Of a DNA stretch of 64,000 nt, positions 37,773 through 46,418 are shown piece by piece. The stretch comes from CAVXHQ01 sp963789535 (GTDB lineage: Bacteria > Pseudomonadota > Alphaproteobacteria > Rhodobacterales > Rhodobacteraceae). Under the pieces are notes generated by a model that was given only the letters and a program-made list of their open reading frames with translations, was not told the DNA's origin and searched no databases. The first letter of the stretch is position 1. Each line of letters opens with the position of its first letter. The position numbers and the translations under genes are program-made. The DNA lies in the NCBI GenBank assembly GCA_963789535.1, contig CAWBKU010000005.1, positions 1 to 64,000 of the forward strand. The letters run 5' to 3'.

Positions 37773-38999
37773 CTACCCCGCCGCGCGGAACCACGCCACG
37801 ATGCGCGCCCGTTCCTCGTCGGTGATATAGGTCCGGTTGCCGGGCGGCATCGCGTGGCTGAGGCCCGCCTGAAAATAGATCTCGCGCGCATGGACCGCGA
37901 TCTGCCCGTCGGTCTCGAGCATCACGCCCTTGGGCGGCCAGACCATCCCCTCCCACGACGGCTCGGCCCCGTGGCACATCGAACAACGCCCGCGCACGAT
38001 ATCCGCCACCTCGGCGAACCCCGCCGCCTGCGCGTACCGTGCGCCCGCCGCCGGAACCGGCGCCGCCGCCGCCTCTGCGTCATAGGCATAGAGGCGCGGC
38101 GACGACAGCCACGCGATGACCAGGAACAGCACCACCGTCGCCCCCCAGGTCCAGTGCGGGTGCCCCTTGCGCATGTGCACGGTGTTGAACCAGTGCCGGA
38201 TCGTCACCCCCATCAGGAACACGAGGCAGGCGATGATCCAGTTGAACTCGCTCGCGAAGGCCAGCGGATAGTGGTTCGACAGCATCAGGAAGATCACCGG
38301 CAGCGTCAGGTAATTGTTGTGGGTGCTGCGCTGCTTGGCGATCTTGCCGTATTTCGGATCGGGCTTGCGCCCCGCGATCAGGTCGGCGACGACGACGCGC
38401 TGGTTCGGCATGATGACGAAGAACACGTTGCCGGTCATGATCGACGCGGTGAACGCCCCCAGATGCAGCAGCGCGGCGCGGCCCGTGAACACCTGCACAT
38501 AGAACCACGACATCGCGATCAGCACGAGGAACAGGCCCAGCATCAGCCGCGTCGGCTCGTCCCCGAACCGGCTCTTGCAGATGAGGTCGTAGACCACCCA
38601 GCCGAACGCGAGCGAGGCCATCGAGATCCCCGCCGCCTGCCAGACCGGAATGTCGAGGACATCCGGATCGACGAGGAACAACTCGCCGCCGAGGTAATAG
38701 ACGAGCACCAGCAGCGTGAACCCCGAGAGCCAGGTCCAGTAGCTCTCCCATTTGAACCAGACGAGGCCGTCGGGCATCGACGCAGGGGCGACGAGATACT
38801 TCTGCACGTGATAGAACCCGCCGCCATGCACCTGCCACTCCTCGCCGTCCGCCCCCGAGGGCAGCGCGCGGTCCCGGTGCAGCCCGAGGTCGAGGGCGAT
38901 GAAATAGAACGACGACCCGATCCACGCGATGGCCGTGATGACATGCAGCCAGCGCACCGCGAATTCGAGCCAGTGCATCAGGAGGGCGGCGTCATACAT
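37773..38999 (-). CDS. puuD: PuuD, membrane urate hydroxylase with cytochrome c domain
   Basis: Oxidises urate to 5-hydroxyisourate at the inner membrane, passing electrons to its own c-type haem. The 408-residue protein has about eight hydrophobic helices (about 1-310; first VRWLHVITAIAWIGSSFYFI) and a C-terminal cytochrome c domain with CSMCH at 339-343 and the probable axial Met in MPPGNRT. It follows hiuH by 3 bp in one operon, so product and next enzyme are made together. Rhodobacterales often use PuuD where other bacteria use uricase. Confidence 0.93.
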   Translation of the reverse strand: MYDAALLMHWLEFAVRWLHVITAIAWIGSSFYFIALDLGLHRDRALPSGADGEEWQVHGGGFYHVQKYLVAPASMPDGLVWFKWESYWTWLSGFTLLVLVYYLGGELFLVDPDVLDIPVWQAAGISMASLAFGWVVYDLICKSRFGDEPTRLMLGLFLVLIAMSWFYVQVFTGRAALLHLGAFTASIMTGNVFFVIMPNQRVVVADLIAGRKPDPKYGKIAKQRSTHNNYLTLPVIFLMLSNHYPLAFASEFNWIIACLVFLMGVTIRHWFNTVHMRKGHPHWTWGATVVLFLVIAWLSSPRLYAYDAEAAAAPVPAAGARYAQAAGFAEVADIVRGRCSMCHGAEPSWEGMVWPPKGVMLETDGQIAVHAREIYFQAGLSHAMPPGNRTYITDEERARIVAWFRAAG

Positions 39000-39002
39000 C
39001 GC

Positions 39003-39362
39003 TCAACTCCCCCGGTACGTCGAATACCCATAGGGCGAGAGCAGCAGCGGCACATGATAATGCGCGTCCGGGTCCGCCATGCCGAAGCGGATCGGGATCT
39101 CGTCGAGGAACAGGGGCGTCTCCACCACCTGCCCGGTGGCCCGCAGATAGTCGCCCGCAAAGAACACCAGCTCGTAGCGCCCCGGCTCGAACCGCGCCTT
39201 GGGCAGGATCGGCGCGTCGGTGCGGCCGTCGGCATTGGTCGTGACCTCGGCCAGCCTGCGGTCGCTGTGGCCCGAACGCCAGTGCAGTTCGATCCGCATC
39301 CCCGCCGCCGGACAGCCGCGCGCGGTGTCGAGGACATGGGTGGTCAGGTATCCGTCGGACAT
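39003..39362 (-). CDS. hiuH: 5-Hydroxyisourate hydrolase (transthyretin family)
   Basis: Hydrolyses 5-hydroxyisourate to OHCU, the second step of urate breakdown. The 119-residue protein has the family N-terminus LTTHVLDTARGCPAAGM, the internal histidine region and the C-terminal YRGS signature. ATG at 39362 has GAGGAG before it. It is divergent from the puuE-uraD fusion gene, with about 80 bp between starts, so the two operons share a control region. Confidence 0.95.
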   Translation of the reverse strand: MSDGYLTTHVLDTARGCPAAGMRIELHWRSGHSDRRLAEVTTNADGRTDAPILPKARFEPGRYELVFFAGDYLRATGQVVETPLFLDEIPIRFGMADPDAHYHVPLLLSPYGYSTYRGS

Positions 39363-39444
39363 CGTATCTCCTCGTCTCCTGCGGACATTCCCCCGCGCCG
39401 CCGCCGCTTGCAAGCCCCCGGCGCGCAGGCATAGGGTCTGCGCC

Positions 39445-40875
39445 ATGACCGCCGCGCCAGACCCGAAGCCCCCCCGATATCCCCGCGACATGCGCGGCCA
39501 TGGCCCCAATCCGCCCGATGCCGCATGGCCCGGCGGCGCGAAGATCGCGGTGTCGATCGTGGTCAACTACGAGGAGGGCGGCGAGAACAACATCCTGCAC
39601 GGCGACGCCGCCTCCGAGGCGTTCCTGTCCGAGATCGTCGGCGCCACCCCCTGGCCCGGACAGCGCCACTGGAACATGGAATCGATCTACGACTACGGCG
39701 CTCGCGCCGGGTTCTGGCGGCTGCACCGCCTTCTCGCCGACACGCCCGTCACCGTGTTTGGCGTCGCCACCGCACTCGCCCGCGCGCCCGAACAGGTCGC
39801 CGCGATGCAGGACGCCGGCTGGGAAATCGCCAGCCACGGCCTGAAATGGGTCGAGCACAAGGACATGCCCGAGGCCGAGGAGGCCGCGCAGATCGCGCTG
39901 GCGATCCGGCTGCACGCCGAGGTGACGGGGGCGGCACCGCGCGGCTGGTATACCGGACGGTGCAGCATGAACACCGTGCGCCTGACCGCCGGGACGGGGC
40001 AGTTCGACTGGATTTCGGACACCTACGACGACGACCTGCCCTACTGGAAACGCATCGGCGACCGCGACCAGATCGTCATTCCCTACACGCTCGACTGCAA
40101 CGACATGCGCTTCGCCACGCCGCAGGGGTTCAATTCCGGCGACCAGTTCGAGGCCTATCTGCGCGACACCTTCGACACGCTCCATGCCGAGGGGGTCGAC
40201 CGCGCGCCGAAGATGATGTCGGTCGGCCTGCACTGCCGCCTCGTCGGACGGCCCGGGCGGATCGCGTCGCTGAAGCGGTTCCTCGCCCACGCCCGCGCCC
40301 ACGACGGCGTCTGGTTCGCGACCCGCGCGCAGATCGCGGCGCATTGGGCGGCGACCCATCCGCCCGCGCCCCGCGACCGCCCGAGCGAAATGGACCGCGC
40401 CACCTTCGTCGCCCGCTTCGGCGGCATCTACGAACATTCGCCCTGGGTCGCCGAGCGTGCCCACGCCCTCGAACTCGGCCCCGCGCATGACAGCGCCGCG
40501 GGCCTCTCGAACGCGATGGCACGCGCCTTTCGCGCGGCACCGCAGGACGAGCGCCTCGCCGTCCTCGTCGCCCACCCCGATCTCGCGGGCAAACTCGCCG
40601 CCGCGCAACGCCTGACCGCCGACAGCACCGCTGAACAGGCGAGTGCCGGCCTCGATGCCCTCACCGACGACGAGCGCGCGGCCTTCACCGCGCTCAACGC
40701 GCACTACGTCGCCCGCTTCGGCTTCCCCTTCATCATCGCCGTGCGCGAGAACACCAAGGCGAGCATCCTTGCCGCCTTTGCCCAACGCCTGAACAACACC
40801 CCCGAACAAGAGTTCGCCGCCGCCTGCGCCCAGGTCGAACGGATCGCGCTGCACCGGCTCAAGGCCCTGATATGA
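39445..40875 (+). CDS. Fused allantoinase PuuE and OHCU decarboxylase UraD
   Basis: A 476-residue bifunctional protein. Residues 1-305 are a PuuE-type allantoinase (polysaccharide-deacetylase-like), with VSIVVNYEEGGENN, ESIYDYGARAGFWR and EIASHGLKW. Residues about 313-476 are an OHCU decarboxylase: MDRATFVARFGGIYEHSPWVA with the catalytic His, FPFIIAVRENTK, and ERIALHRL at the end. The two steps are consecutive: UraD makes S-allantoin, PuuE opens it to allantoate. Fusion of these two is known in proteobacteria. ATG at 39445 was chosen because the PuuE domain begins shortly after. Its stop overlaps allE by ATGA. Confidence 0.92.
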   Translation: MTAAPDPKPPRYPRDMRGHGPNPPDAAWPGGAKIAVSIVVNYEEGGENNILHGDAASEAFLSEIVGATPWPGQRHWNMESIYDYGARAGFWRLHRLLADTPVTVFGVATALARAPEQVAAMQDAGWEIASHGLKWVEHKDMPEAEEAAQIALAIRLHAEVTGAAPRGWYTGRCSMNTVRLTAGTGQFDWISDTYDDDLPYWKRIGDRDQIVIPYTLDCNDMRFATPQGFNSGDQFEAYLRDTFDTLHAEGVDRAPKMMSVGLHCRLVGRPGRIASLKRFLAHARAHDGVWFATRAQIAAHWAATHPPAPRDRPSEMDRATFVARFGGIYEHSPWVAERAHALELGPAHDSAAGLSNAMARAFRAAPQDERLAVLVAHPDLAGKLAAAQRLTADSTAEQASAGLDALTDDERAAFTALNAHYVARFGFPFIIAVRENTKASILAAFAQRLNNTPEQEFAAACAQVERIALHRLKALI

Positions 40876-41693
40876 ATACCTATTACACGCCCAAGGGCGG
40901 CCTGCCCGACCAGAACACCCGCAGCCGCGACCGCGCGATCCTGACCACGGCCTACGCCGTCCTGCCGCGCGATACCCTATCGTCGATCACCGCCAGCGCC
41001 CTGCCCGGCTGGGACGGGGCGACGGCATGGATCCTCGCGCGCCCGCTGACCGGCTTCGCCGAAACCTTCGCGCAACTGATCGTCACCCTCGCCCCCGGCG
41101 GCGGCGCCGCAGCGCCCGAGCCCGACGCTGGTGCCGAGGCCGCTCTCTTCGTCCTCGACGGCACACTGGCACTCGACATCGACGGCACCGCCCATGTCCT
41201 CGCCCCCGGCGCCTTCGCCTATGTGCCGCCCGGCGCTGCATGGTCGGTCCACACCCACGACGGCGCGAGCTTCGTCTGGGTCCGCAAGCGCCATGTGCCT
41301 GCCCCCGGCCTCGACCTGCCGGACGCACTCGTCACCAGCGACGCGGACGTGGCCCCCACCCCGATGCCCGGCACCGAGGGCAAATGGGCAACGACCCGCT
41401 TCATCGACCCCGCCGACCTGCGCCATGACATGCACCTGAACATCGTGACATTCCAACCCGGCGCCACCATCCCCTTTGCCGAGACCCACGTGATGGAGCA
41501 TGGCATCTACATCCTTCAGGGCCGCGGTAACTATCTGCTGAACGACACCTGGGTCGAGGTCGAGGCAGGCGATTTCCTCTGGCTGCGCGCCTTCTGCCCG
41601 CAGGCCTGCTATGCCGCCGGTCCCGGCCCGTTCCGCTATCTGCTCTACAAGGACGTGAACCGCCTCCCCTCCCTCCGCCTCGCCGACCTCTGA
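40872..41693 (+). CDS. allE: (S)-Ureidoglycine aminohydrolase, bicupin
   Basis: Releases ammonia from S-ureidoglycine to give S-ureidoglycolate. A 273-residue double cupin of the AllE/YlbA type: LFVLDGTLALDIDG and FAYVPPGAAW in the first cupin, MHLNIVTFQPGATIPFAETHVMEHG (metal ligands Glu/His/His) and YILQGRGNYLLNDTW in the second. The start overlaps the fusion gene. No separate allantoate amidohydrolase (AllC) is seen in the cluster and must lie elsewhere. Confidence 0.92.
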   Translation: MNTYYTPKGGLPDQNTRSRDRAILTTAYAVLPRDTLSSITASALPGWDGATAWILARPLTGFAETFAQLIVTLAPGGGAAAPEPDAGAEAALFVLDGTLALDIDGTAHVLAPGAFAYVPPGAAWSVHTHDGASFVWVRKRHVPAPGLDLPDALVTSDADVAPTPMPGTEGKWATTRFIDPADLRHDMHLNIVTFQPGATIPFAETHVMEHGIYILQGRGNYLLNDTWVEVEAGDFLWLRAFCPQACYAAGPGPFRYLLYKDVNRLPSLRLADL

Positions 41694-41709
41694 GGAAATC
41701 GCGCCCCCG

Positions 41710-41762
41710 TTCACGTTGCCACAACAACTCTCGGGGGGTCCGGGGGGCAGACAGCCCCCCGG
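41710..41762 (+). repeat. Interspersed repeat copy 2, with G/C hairpin
   Basis: TTCACGTTGCC-N2-AACAACTC at 41710-41730, followed by GGGGGG runs and a perfect stem CCGGGGGGC-AGACA-GCCCCCCGG (41740-41762). It sits between allE and allA and could weaken read-through or stabilise the upstream mRNA. Confidence 0.8.
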
Positions 41763-41785
41763 TCCGACATCAGCCCACAGGCGCC

Positions 41786-42268
41786 ATGATCGACATTTTC
41801 GCAACCCCCCTGACGCCCGCCGACTTCGCCCCCTTCGGCGACATCCTCGACGCGTCCGGCCCGCCGGACCGCCTCATCAACGAGGGCCTCTGCGGCCGCC
41901 ACCACGACCGCGCGCGGCTCGACTTCGGCGAGGGCCGCGCGGGCATCAGTCTCTTCGACGCCACGCCGCGCAGCCTGCCCTATGAATGCACCCTGCTCGA
42001 GAGGCACCCGGACGGCTCGCAGGCATTCCTGCCGCTGCATGCCCATCCATTCCTCGTGATCGTCGCCCCCGACGCGGGCGGCGTGCCCGGCCCGGCGCGC
42101 GCATTCCTGACGGCGCCGCATCAGGGCATCAACCTCGCGCGCGGCACCTGGCACGGCGTGCTGACGCCACTCGCCGCTCCGGGCCTGTTCGCCGTCATCG
42201 ACCGGATCGGCGACACCCCGAACCTCGAGGAATATCCTCTGCCGGTGCCCTATCTGGTGCACGGATAG
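41786..42268 (+). CDS. allA: Ureidoglycolate lyase
   Basis: Splits S-ureidoglycolate into glyoxylate and urea, the last step of this branch. The 160-residue AllA-family protein shows LTPADFAPFGDILD, INEGLCGRHHD, LPLHAHPFLVIVAP, ARGTWHGVLTPL and the C-terminal LEEYPLPVPYLV. It follows allE after a repeat-bearing spacer of 92 bp. Urea release suggests that urease is present in the genome. Confidence 0.93.
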   Translation: MIDIFATPLTPADFAPFGDILDASGPPDRLINEGLCGRHHDRARLDFGEGRAGISLFDATPRSLPYECTLLERHPDGSQAFLPLHAHPFLVIVAPDAGGVPGPARAFLTAPHQGINLARGTWHGVLTPLAAPGLFAVIDRIGDTPNLEEYPLPVPYLVHG

Positions 42269-42397
42269 CTGCATCCGCCGCAAATTCCGGCAGACTCGCG
42301 CCGGTGCCGTGCCATTTTCTTGCGTCGGCCCCGGCGCGCGCCTAGCGTTTGCGCAACCGCCACGCAAACGAGCGGTCGCATCATGAACGGGGACACA

Positions 42398-43813
42398 ATG
42401 GCCAGCACGATCGCAACCGCGGCGCAACTCCGCGATCCGAACTATACGCCGCCGTTCTATCAGGCGATCCCGCTGGGCATCCAGCATGTCATGGCGATGT
42501 TCGTCGCCAACGTCACGCCTGCGATCATCGTCGCGGGGGCGGCGGGATTCGGCTTTGGCTCGAACTCGCCCGATTTTCCGGAACTGCTCTACCTCATCCA
42601 GATGTCGATGCTGTTCGCGGGCATCGCCACGCTGTTCCAGACCATCGGCGCGGGCCCGGTCGGCGCGCGTCTGCCGATCGTGCAGGGCACGTCCTTCGCG
42701 TTCATCCCGATCATGATCCCGCTGGTCCAGGGCAAGGGCGTCGACGGCCTTGCCGCCCTCTATACCGGCATCGTCATCGGCGGCTGCTTCCACTTCTGCC
42801 TCGGCCTCGTGATCGGCAGGATCCGCTTCGCCCTGCCGCCGCTCGTCACCGGCCTCGTCGTCACGATGATCGGCCTCGCCCTCGTCCGCGTCGGGATCCA
42901 GTATGCGGCAGGCGGCGTGCCCGCCATCGGCACGCCGGAATATGGCTCGCTGCTGAACTGGGGCGCCGCCCTCGTCGTCATCTTCGTGACCTTGGCGTTG
43001 AAGTTCTTCGCGCGCGGCATGCTGTCGATCTCGGCGGTGCTGGTCGGCCTCGTCGCAGGCTATGCCTATGCGATGGCGACCGGGATGCTGACCACCGGGG
43101 CGGTGGCCGGGTCGTGGAACGGCGCCGCCGCCTTTGCCCTGCCGGTGCCCTTCAAATACGGGTTCGAGCTGTCGGTCGCGGCGATCATCGGCTTTTGCCT
43201 CATGGCGGTCGTCTCGGCCATCGAGACGGTCGGCGACGTGTCCGGCATCACCAAGGGCGGCGCGGGGCGCGAGGCGACGGCGGACGAGATCAGCGGCGCC
43301 ACCTTCGCCGACGGTCTGGGCACCGCGGTCGCCGGCGTGTTCGGCGGCCTGCCCAACACCAGTTTCAGCCAGAACGTCGGCCTCGTGGCGATGACCGGCG
43401 TGATGAGCCGCCATGTCGTCACCTGGGGCGCGCTCTTCCTCATCGTCTGCGGCCTCGTGCCCAAGGTCGGCTCGCTGATCCGCACGGTGCCGATCGAGGT
43501 GCTGGGCGGCGGCGTGATCGTGATGTTCGGCATGGTCGTGGCGGCGGGCATCTCGATGCTGTCGGACGTCGAGTGGAACAAGCGCAACATGGTGATCTTC
43601 GCCATCTCGCTGTCGGTCGGCCTCGGCCTGCAACTCGAGCCCGGGGCAGTCATCTACCTGCCCGACTGGGCGCAGGTGTTGATGACGAGCGGTCTGCTGC
43701 CCGCCGCGTTCATCGCCATCGTGCTCAATCTGGTGCTGCCCGAGGAATTGTCCGAAGAGGCGACCGAAGAGGTTTCGGGCGGCATGGCCGGGCACGGCGC
43801 GGGCCTGCGCTAG
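42398..43813 (+). CDS. NCS2 uracil-xanthine-type permease, probable urate/xanthine importer
   Basis: A 471-residue NCS2 (UraA/XanQ) carrier, about 14 hydrophobic segments. Signatures: IPLGIQHVMAMFVANVTPAII near the N-terminus, QGTSFAFIP, AIIGFCLMAVVSAIETVGDV, and FGGLPNTSFSQNVGLVAMTGV (NTSFSQN is typical of the XanQ/UapA purine branch). ATG at 42398 has GGGGA 4 bp before it; an in-frame ATG at 42383 is the alternative. Its place at the end of the urate operon points to urate or xanthine import. Confidence 0.9.
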   Translation: MASTIATAAQLRDPNYTPPFYQAIPLGIQHVMAMFVANVTPAIIVAGAAGFGFGSNSPDFPELLYLIQMSMLFAGIATLFQTIGAGPVGARLPIVQGTSFAFIPIMIPLVQGKGVDGLAALYTGIVIGGCFHFCLGLVIGRIRFALPPLVTGLVVTMIGLALVRVGIQYAAGGVPAIGTPEYGSLLNWGAALVVIFVTLALKFFARGMLSISAVLVGLVAGYAYAMATGMLTTGAVAGSWNGAAAFALPVPFKYGFELSVAAIIGFCLMAVVSAIETVGDVSGITKGGAGREATADEISGATFADGLGTAVAGVFGGLPNTSFSQNVGLVAMTGVMSRHVVTWGALFLIVCGLVPKVGSLIRTVPIEVLGGGVIVMFGMVVAAGISMLSDVEWNKRNMVIFAISLSVGLGLQLEPGAVIYLPDWAQVLMTSGLLPAAFIAIVLNLVLPEELSEEATEEVSGGMAGHGAGLR

Positions 43814-43834
43814 GCGCCCCGCGATACGCGCGGC

Positions 43835-43866
43835 AAAGGGGGGTGCAGATGGTCGCACCCCCCTTT
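43835..43866 (+). terminator. Terminator after the permease gene
   Basis: AAAGGGGGGTGC and GCACCCCCCTTT form a 12-bp perfect stem with a 7-base loop, followed by ATCTTC. Downstream, GTGTC-ATAA-GACAC at 43893-43906 is a short palindrome in front of cydA that might be an operator. Confidence 0.65.
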
Positions 43867-43931
43867 ATCTTCGGCTTTCGGACATACATCACGTGTCATA
43901 AGACACCGAGTTCCAGCCCGAGGACCGCACC

Positions 43932-45341
43932 ATGATGGACGCCCTTCTCCTGTCGCGCATCCAGTTCGCGGCCAATATCTCGTTCCACATCCTGTTTCCG
44001 ACGATCACCATCGCGCTCGGCTGGGTGCTGTTCTACTTTCGCGTGCGGTTCAACGCGTCGGGCGACGACAAGTGGATGAACGCCTATATGTTCTGGGTAA
44101 AGGTCTTCGCTCTGTCGTTCGCGATGGGCGTCGTCTCGGGCATCACCATGTCGTTCCAGTTCGGCACCAACTGGCCCGGGTTCATGGAGACGGTGGGCAA
44201 CATCGCGGGACCGCTTCTTGCCTACGAGGTGCTGACGGCGTTCTTCCTCGAGGCGGTGTTCCTCGGGATCATGCTGTTCGGCGCGCGGCGCGTTTCGGCG
44301 CTCGTGCATACCACCGCCACCTTCCTCGTCGCCTTCGGCACCTCGATGTCGGCCTTCTGGATCATCGTCCTGAATTCGTGGATGCACACCCCGCAGGGGT
44401 TCGAGATGATCGACGGCGTCGCCTACGCGACCGACTGGTGGGCGATCGTGTTCAATCCCTCGATGCCCTACCGTTTCGTGCACATGATGCTGGCGTCCTT
44501 CCTGACCGTCAGCTTCCTCATCGCCGGCGTGTCGGCGTTCCGCCTGCTCATCGGCGGCGAGACGCGCGGCGTGAAGTCGGCGTTGCGCACCGCCCTCGTG
44601 GCCGCCGCCCTGCTGATCCCGGCGCAGATATACGTCGGCGACCTGCACGGCCTGAACACCCTCGAGTATCAGCCGCAGAAGGTTGCCGCCATGGAAGGCG
44701 TCTGGGAGACGGAAGCGGGCGCGCCTCTTCTGCTGTTCGCGATCCCGAACGACGCCGAACGGCGCAACGACTATGAGATCGGCATCCCCGGCCTTGCGTC
44801 CTTCATCCTGACGCACAAATGGGACGGCGAGATCCGCGGCCTGAACGAGTTCGTGGCCGAGGACGGCACGCTGCTGCATCCGCGCGTCCTGCCGGTGTTC
44901 TGGTCGTTCCGGGTCATGGTCGGCACCGGCGTGCTGATGCTGCTGGTAAGCTGGGGGTCGGTTGCCCTGATGCTGCGGCGCGATCCGGTTACGGGCGGGC
45001 GGCGCTGGGCGGACGGGATCCCTCGGGTCGCGCTCTACGGCCTCGTGGCGATGACCTTCGCGGGGTGGCTCGCCACGCTTGCGGGCTGGTACACGACCGA
45101 GATCGGGCGGCAGCCGTGGCTCGTGCAGGGGGTGCTGACCACCGAAATGGCGGTCGCCGACGTGCCCGCCCCCTTCGTGGCGACCTCGCTTCTGGCCTAC
45201 CTCATGGTCTATGCGATCTTGCTCGGTGCCTATATCCTCGTGATCTTCTACCTTGCGAAAAAGGCATCGAAGGGCGAATCCATCGGCCAGGAGGTGCCCG
45301 CGTCCGAGGAGGCGACCGTCCGGGCGATGCCTGCGGAATAG
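43932..45341 (+). CDS. cydA: Cytochrome bd-type quinol oxidase subunit I (CIO type)
   Basis: Quinol oxidase subunit carrying haems b558, b595 and d in the inner membrane. The 469-residue protein has H19 (QFAANISFHILFP), the haem ligand of subunit I, and the GRQPW motif (TEIGRQPWLVQGVL). The Q-loop between is short, as in the cyanide-insensitive CIO branch, not the longer E. coli CydA (522 residues). It is followed 12 bp later by cydB. CIO enzymes support respiration under low oxygen or inhibitors. Confidence 0.94.
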   Translation: MMDALLLSRIQFAANISFHILFPTITIALGWVLFYFRVRFNASGDDKWMNAYMFWVKVFALSFAMGVVSGITMSFQFGTNWPGFMETVGNIAGPLLAYEVLTAFFLEAVFLGIMLFGARRVSALVHTTATFLVAFGTSMSAFWIIVLNSWMHTPQGFEMIDGVAYATDWWAIVFNPSMPYRFVHMMLASFLTVSFLIAGVSAFRLLIGGETRGVKSALRTALVAAALLIPAQIYVGDLHGLNTLEYQPQKVAAMEGVWETEAGAPLLLFAIPNDAERRNDYEIGIPGLASFILTHKWDGEIRGLNEFVAEDGTLLHPRVLPVFWSFRVMVGTGVLMLLVSWGSVALMLRRDPVTGGRRWADGIPRVALYGLVAMTFAGWLATLAGWYTTEIGRQPWLVQGVLTTEMAVADVPAPFVATSLLAYLMVYAILLGAYILVIFYLAKKASKGESIGQEVPASEEATVRAMPAE

Positions 45342-45353
45342 GGAGAGAGCGAC

Positions 45354-46364
45354 GTGGAAACCTTTGGCGATCCGACGGTCTGGCTGCCCTTCGTCTTTGC
45401 CGCCCTCATGGGGGTGTCGATCCTGATCTACGTCGTCCTCGACGGGTTCGATCTGGGCGTCGGCCTGCTGTTCCCCTTTGCGGGCGAGGGCGACAAGGAC
45501 AAGATGATCGCCGCCATCGGCCCGTTCTGGGACGCCAACGAGACCTGGCTGGTGCTGGCCATCGGCATCATGCTGGTGGCCTTTCCCGCCGCGCACGGCA
45601 CGATCCTGACGGCCCTCTACCTGCCGGTCGCGATCATGCTCATCGGCCTCATCATGCGCGGCGTCGCGTTCGAGTTCCGGGTAAAGGCGCCGCTGGCGTG
45701 GAAGCGGCTGTGGAACAACGTGTTCTTCGCAGGCTCGCTGATGACGTCGCTCAGCCAGGGGTTCATGCTGGGCATGTATGTGATGGGCCTGACGTGGACG
45801 TGGACACATTTCGGATTTGCGCTGGTGACGGCGGCGTTCCTTACCGTGGGATACAGTTTCATCGGCGCGACGTGGGTCATCCACAAGGCGGAAGGGCAGT
45901 TGCAGGCCAAGGCCATCGGCTGGGCCAAGGGCGGGATCTGGGGCCTCGTCCTCGGCATCGCGGCGATCTCGGCGGCGACGCCCTTCGTGTCGCAGCGCAT
46001 CTTCGACAAGTGGTTCTCCTGGCCCGAGATGCTCTGGCTGTCGCCGCTGCCGATCCTGTCGGGTGTTCTGGTGCTGGCGCTCTGGGCGTCGTTGCGGGCG
46101 ATGCCGTTTGGCGACGACCGCCGGTCGTGGACGCCCTTTGCGCTGGCCACCTGCCTTTGGATGCTGGCGTTCGGCGGCATGGCCTACAGCTTCTATCCCT
46201 ATGTCGTGCCCGATGTCCTCACGATCTACGAGGCGGCCAGCGCGCCCGAAAGCCTGTTCATCATCCTGATCGGCACGGCCTTCGTGCTGCCGACGATCCT
46301 CGGCTATACGGTCCTCGCCTATTACATCTTTCGCGGCAAGGCGACGGAACTGCGCTACGACTGA
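45354..46364 (+). CDS. cydB: Cytochrome bd-type quinol oxidase subunit II
   Basis: A 336-residue partner of CydA with about eight membrane helices. Family motifs: YVVLDGFDLGVGLLFPF, GPFWDANETWLV, FRGVAFEF-like block (MRGVAFEFR), and the YSFYPYVVP segment. It starts with GTG behind GGGAGAG. I see neither cydCD nor a cydX-like small gene downstream before the convergent gatZ. Confidence 0.95.
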   Translation: METFGDPTVWLPFVFAALMGVSILIYVVLDGFDLGVGLLFPFAGEGDKDKMIAAIGPFWDANETWLVLAIGIMLVAFPAAHGTILTALYLPVAIMLIGLIMRGVAFEFRVKAPLAWKRLWNNVFFAGSLMTSLSQGFMLGMYVMGLTWTWTHFGFALVTAAFLTVGYSFIGATWVIHKAEGQLQAKAIGWAKGGIWGLVLGIAAISAATPFVSQRIFDKWFSWPEMLWLSPLPILSGVLVLALWASLRAMPFGDDRRSWTPFALATCLWMLAFGGMAYSFYPYVVPDVLTIYEAASAPESLFIILIGTAFVLPTILGYTVLAYYIFRGKATELRYD

Positions 46365-46418
46365 TCGCCGGTATCCGTCGGGCCGCCGTCCGGCACGGGC
46401 GGGGCCCGCCATCCCGCC

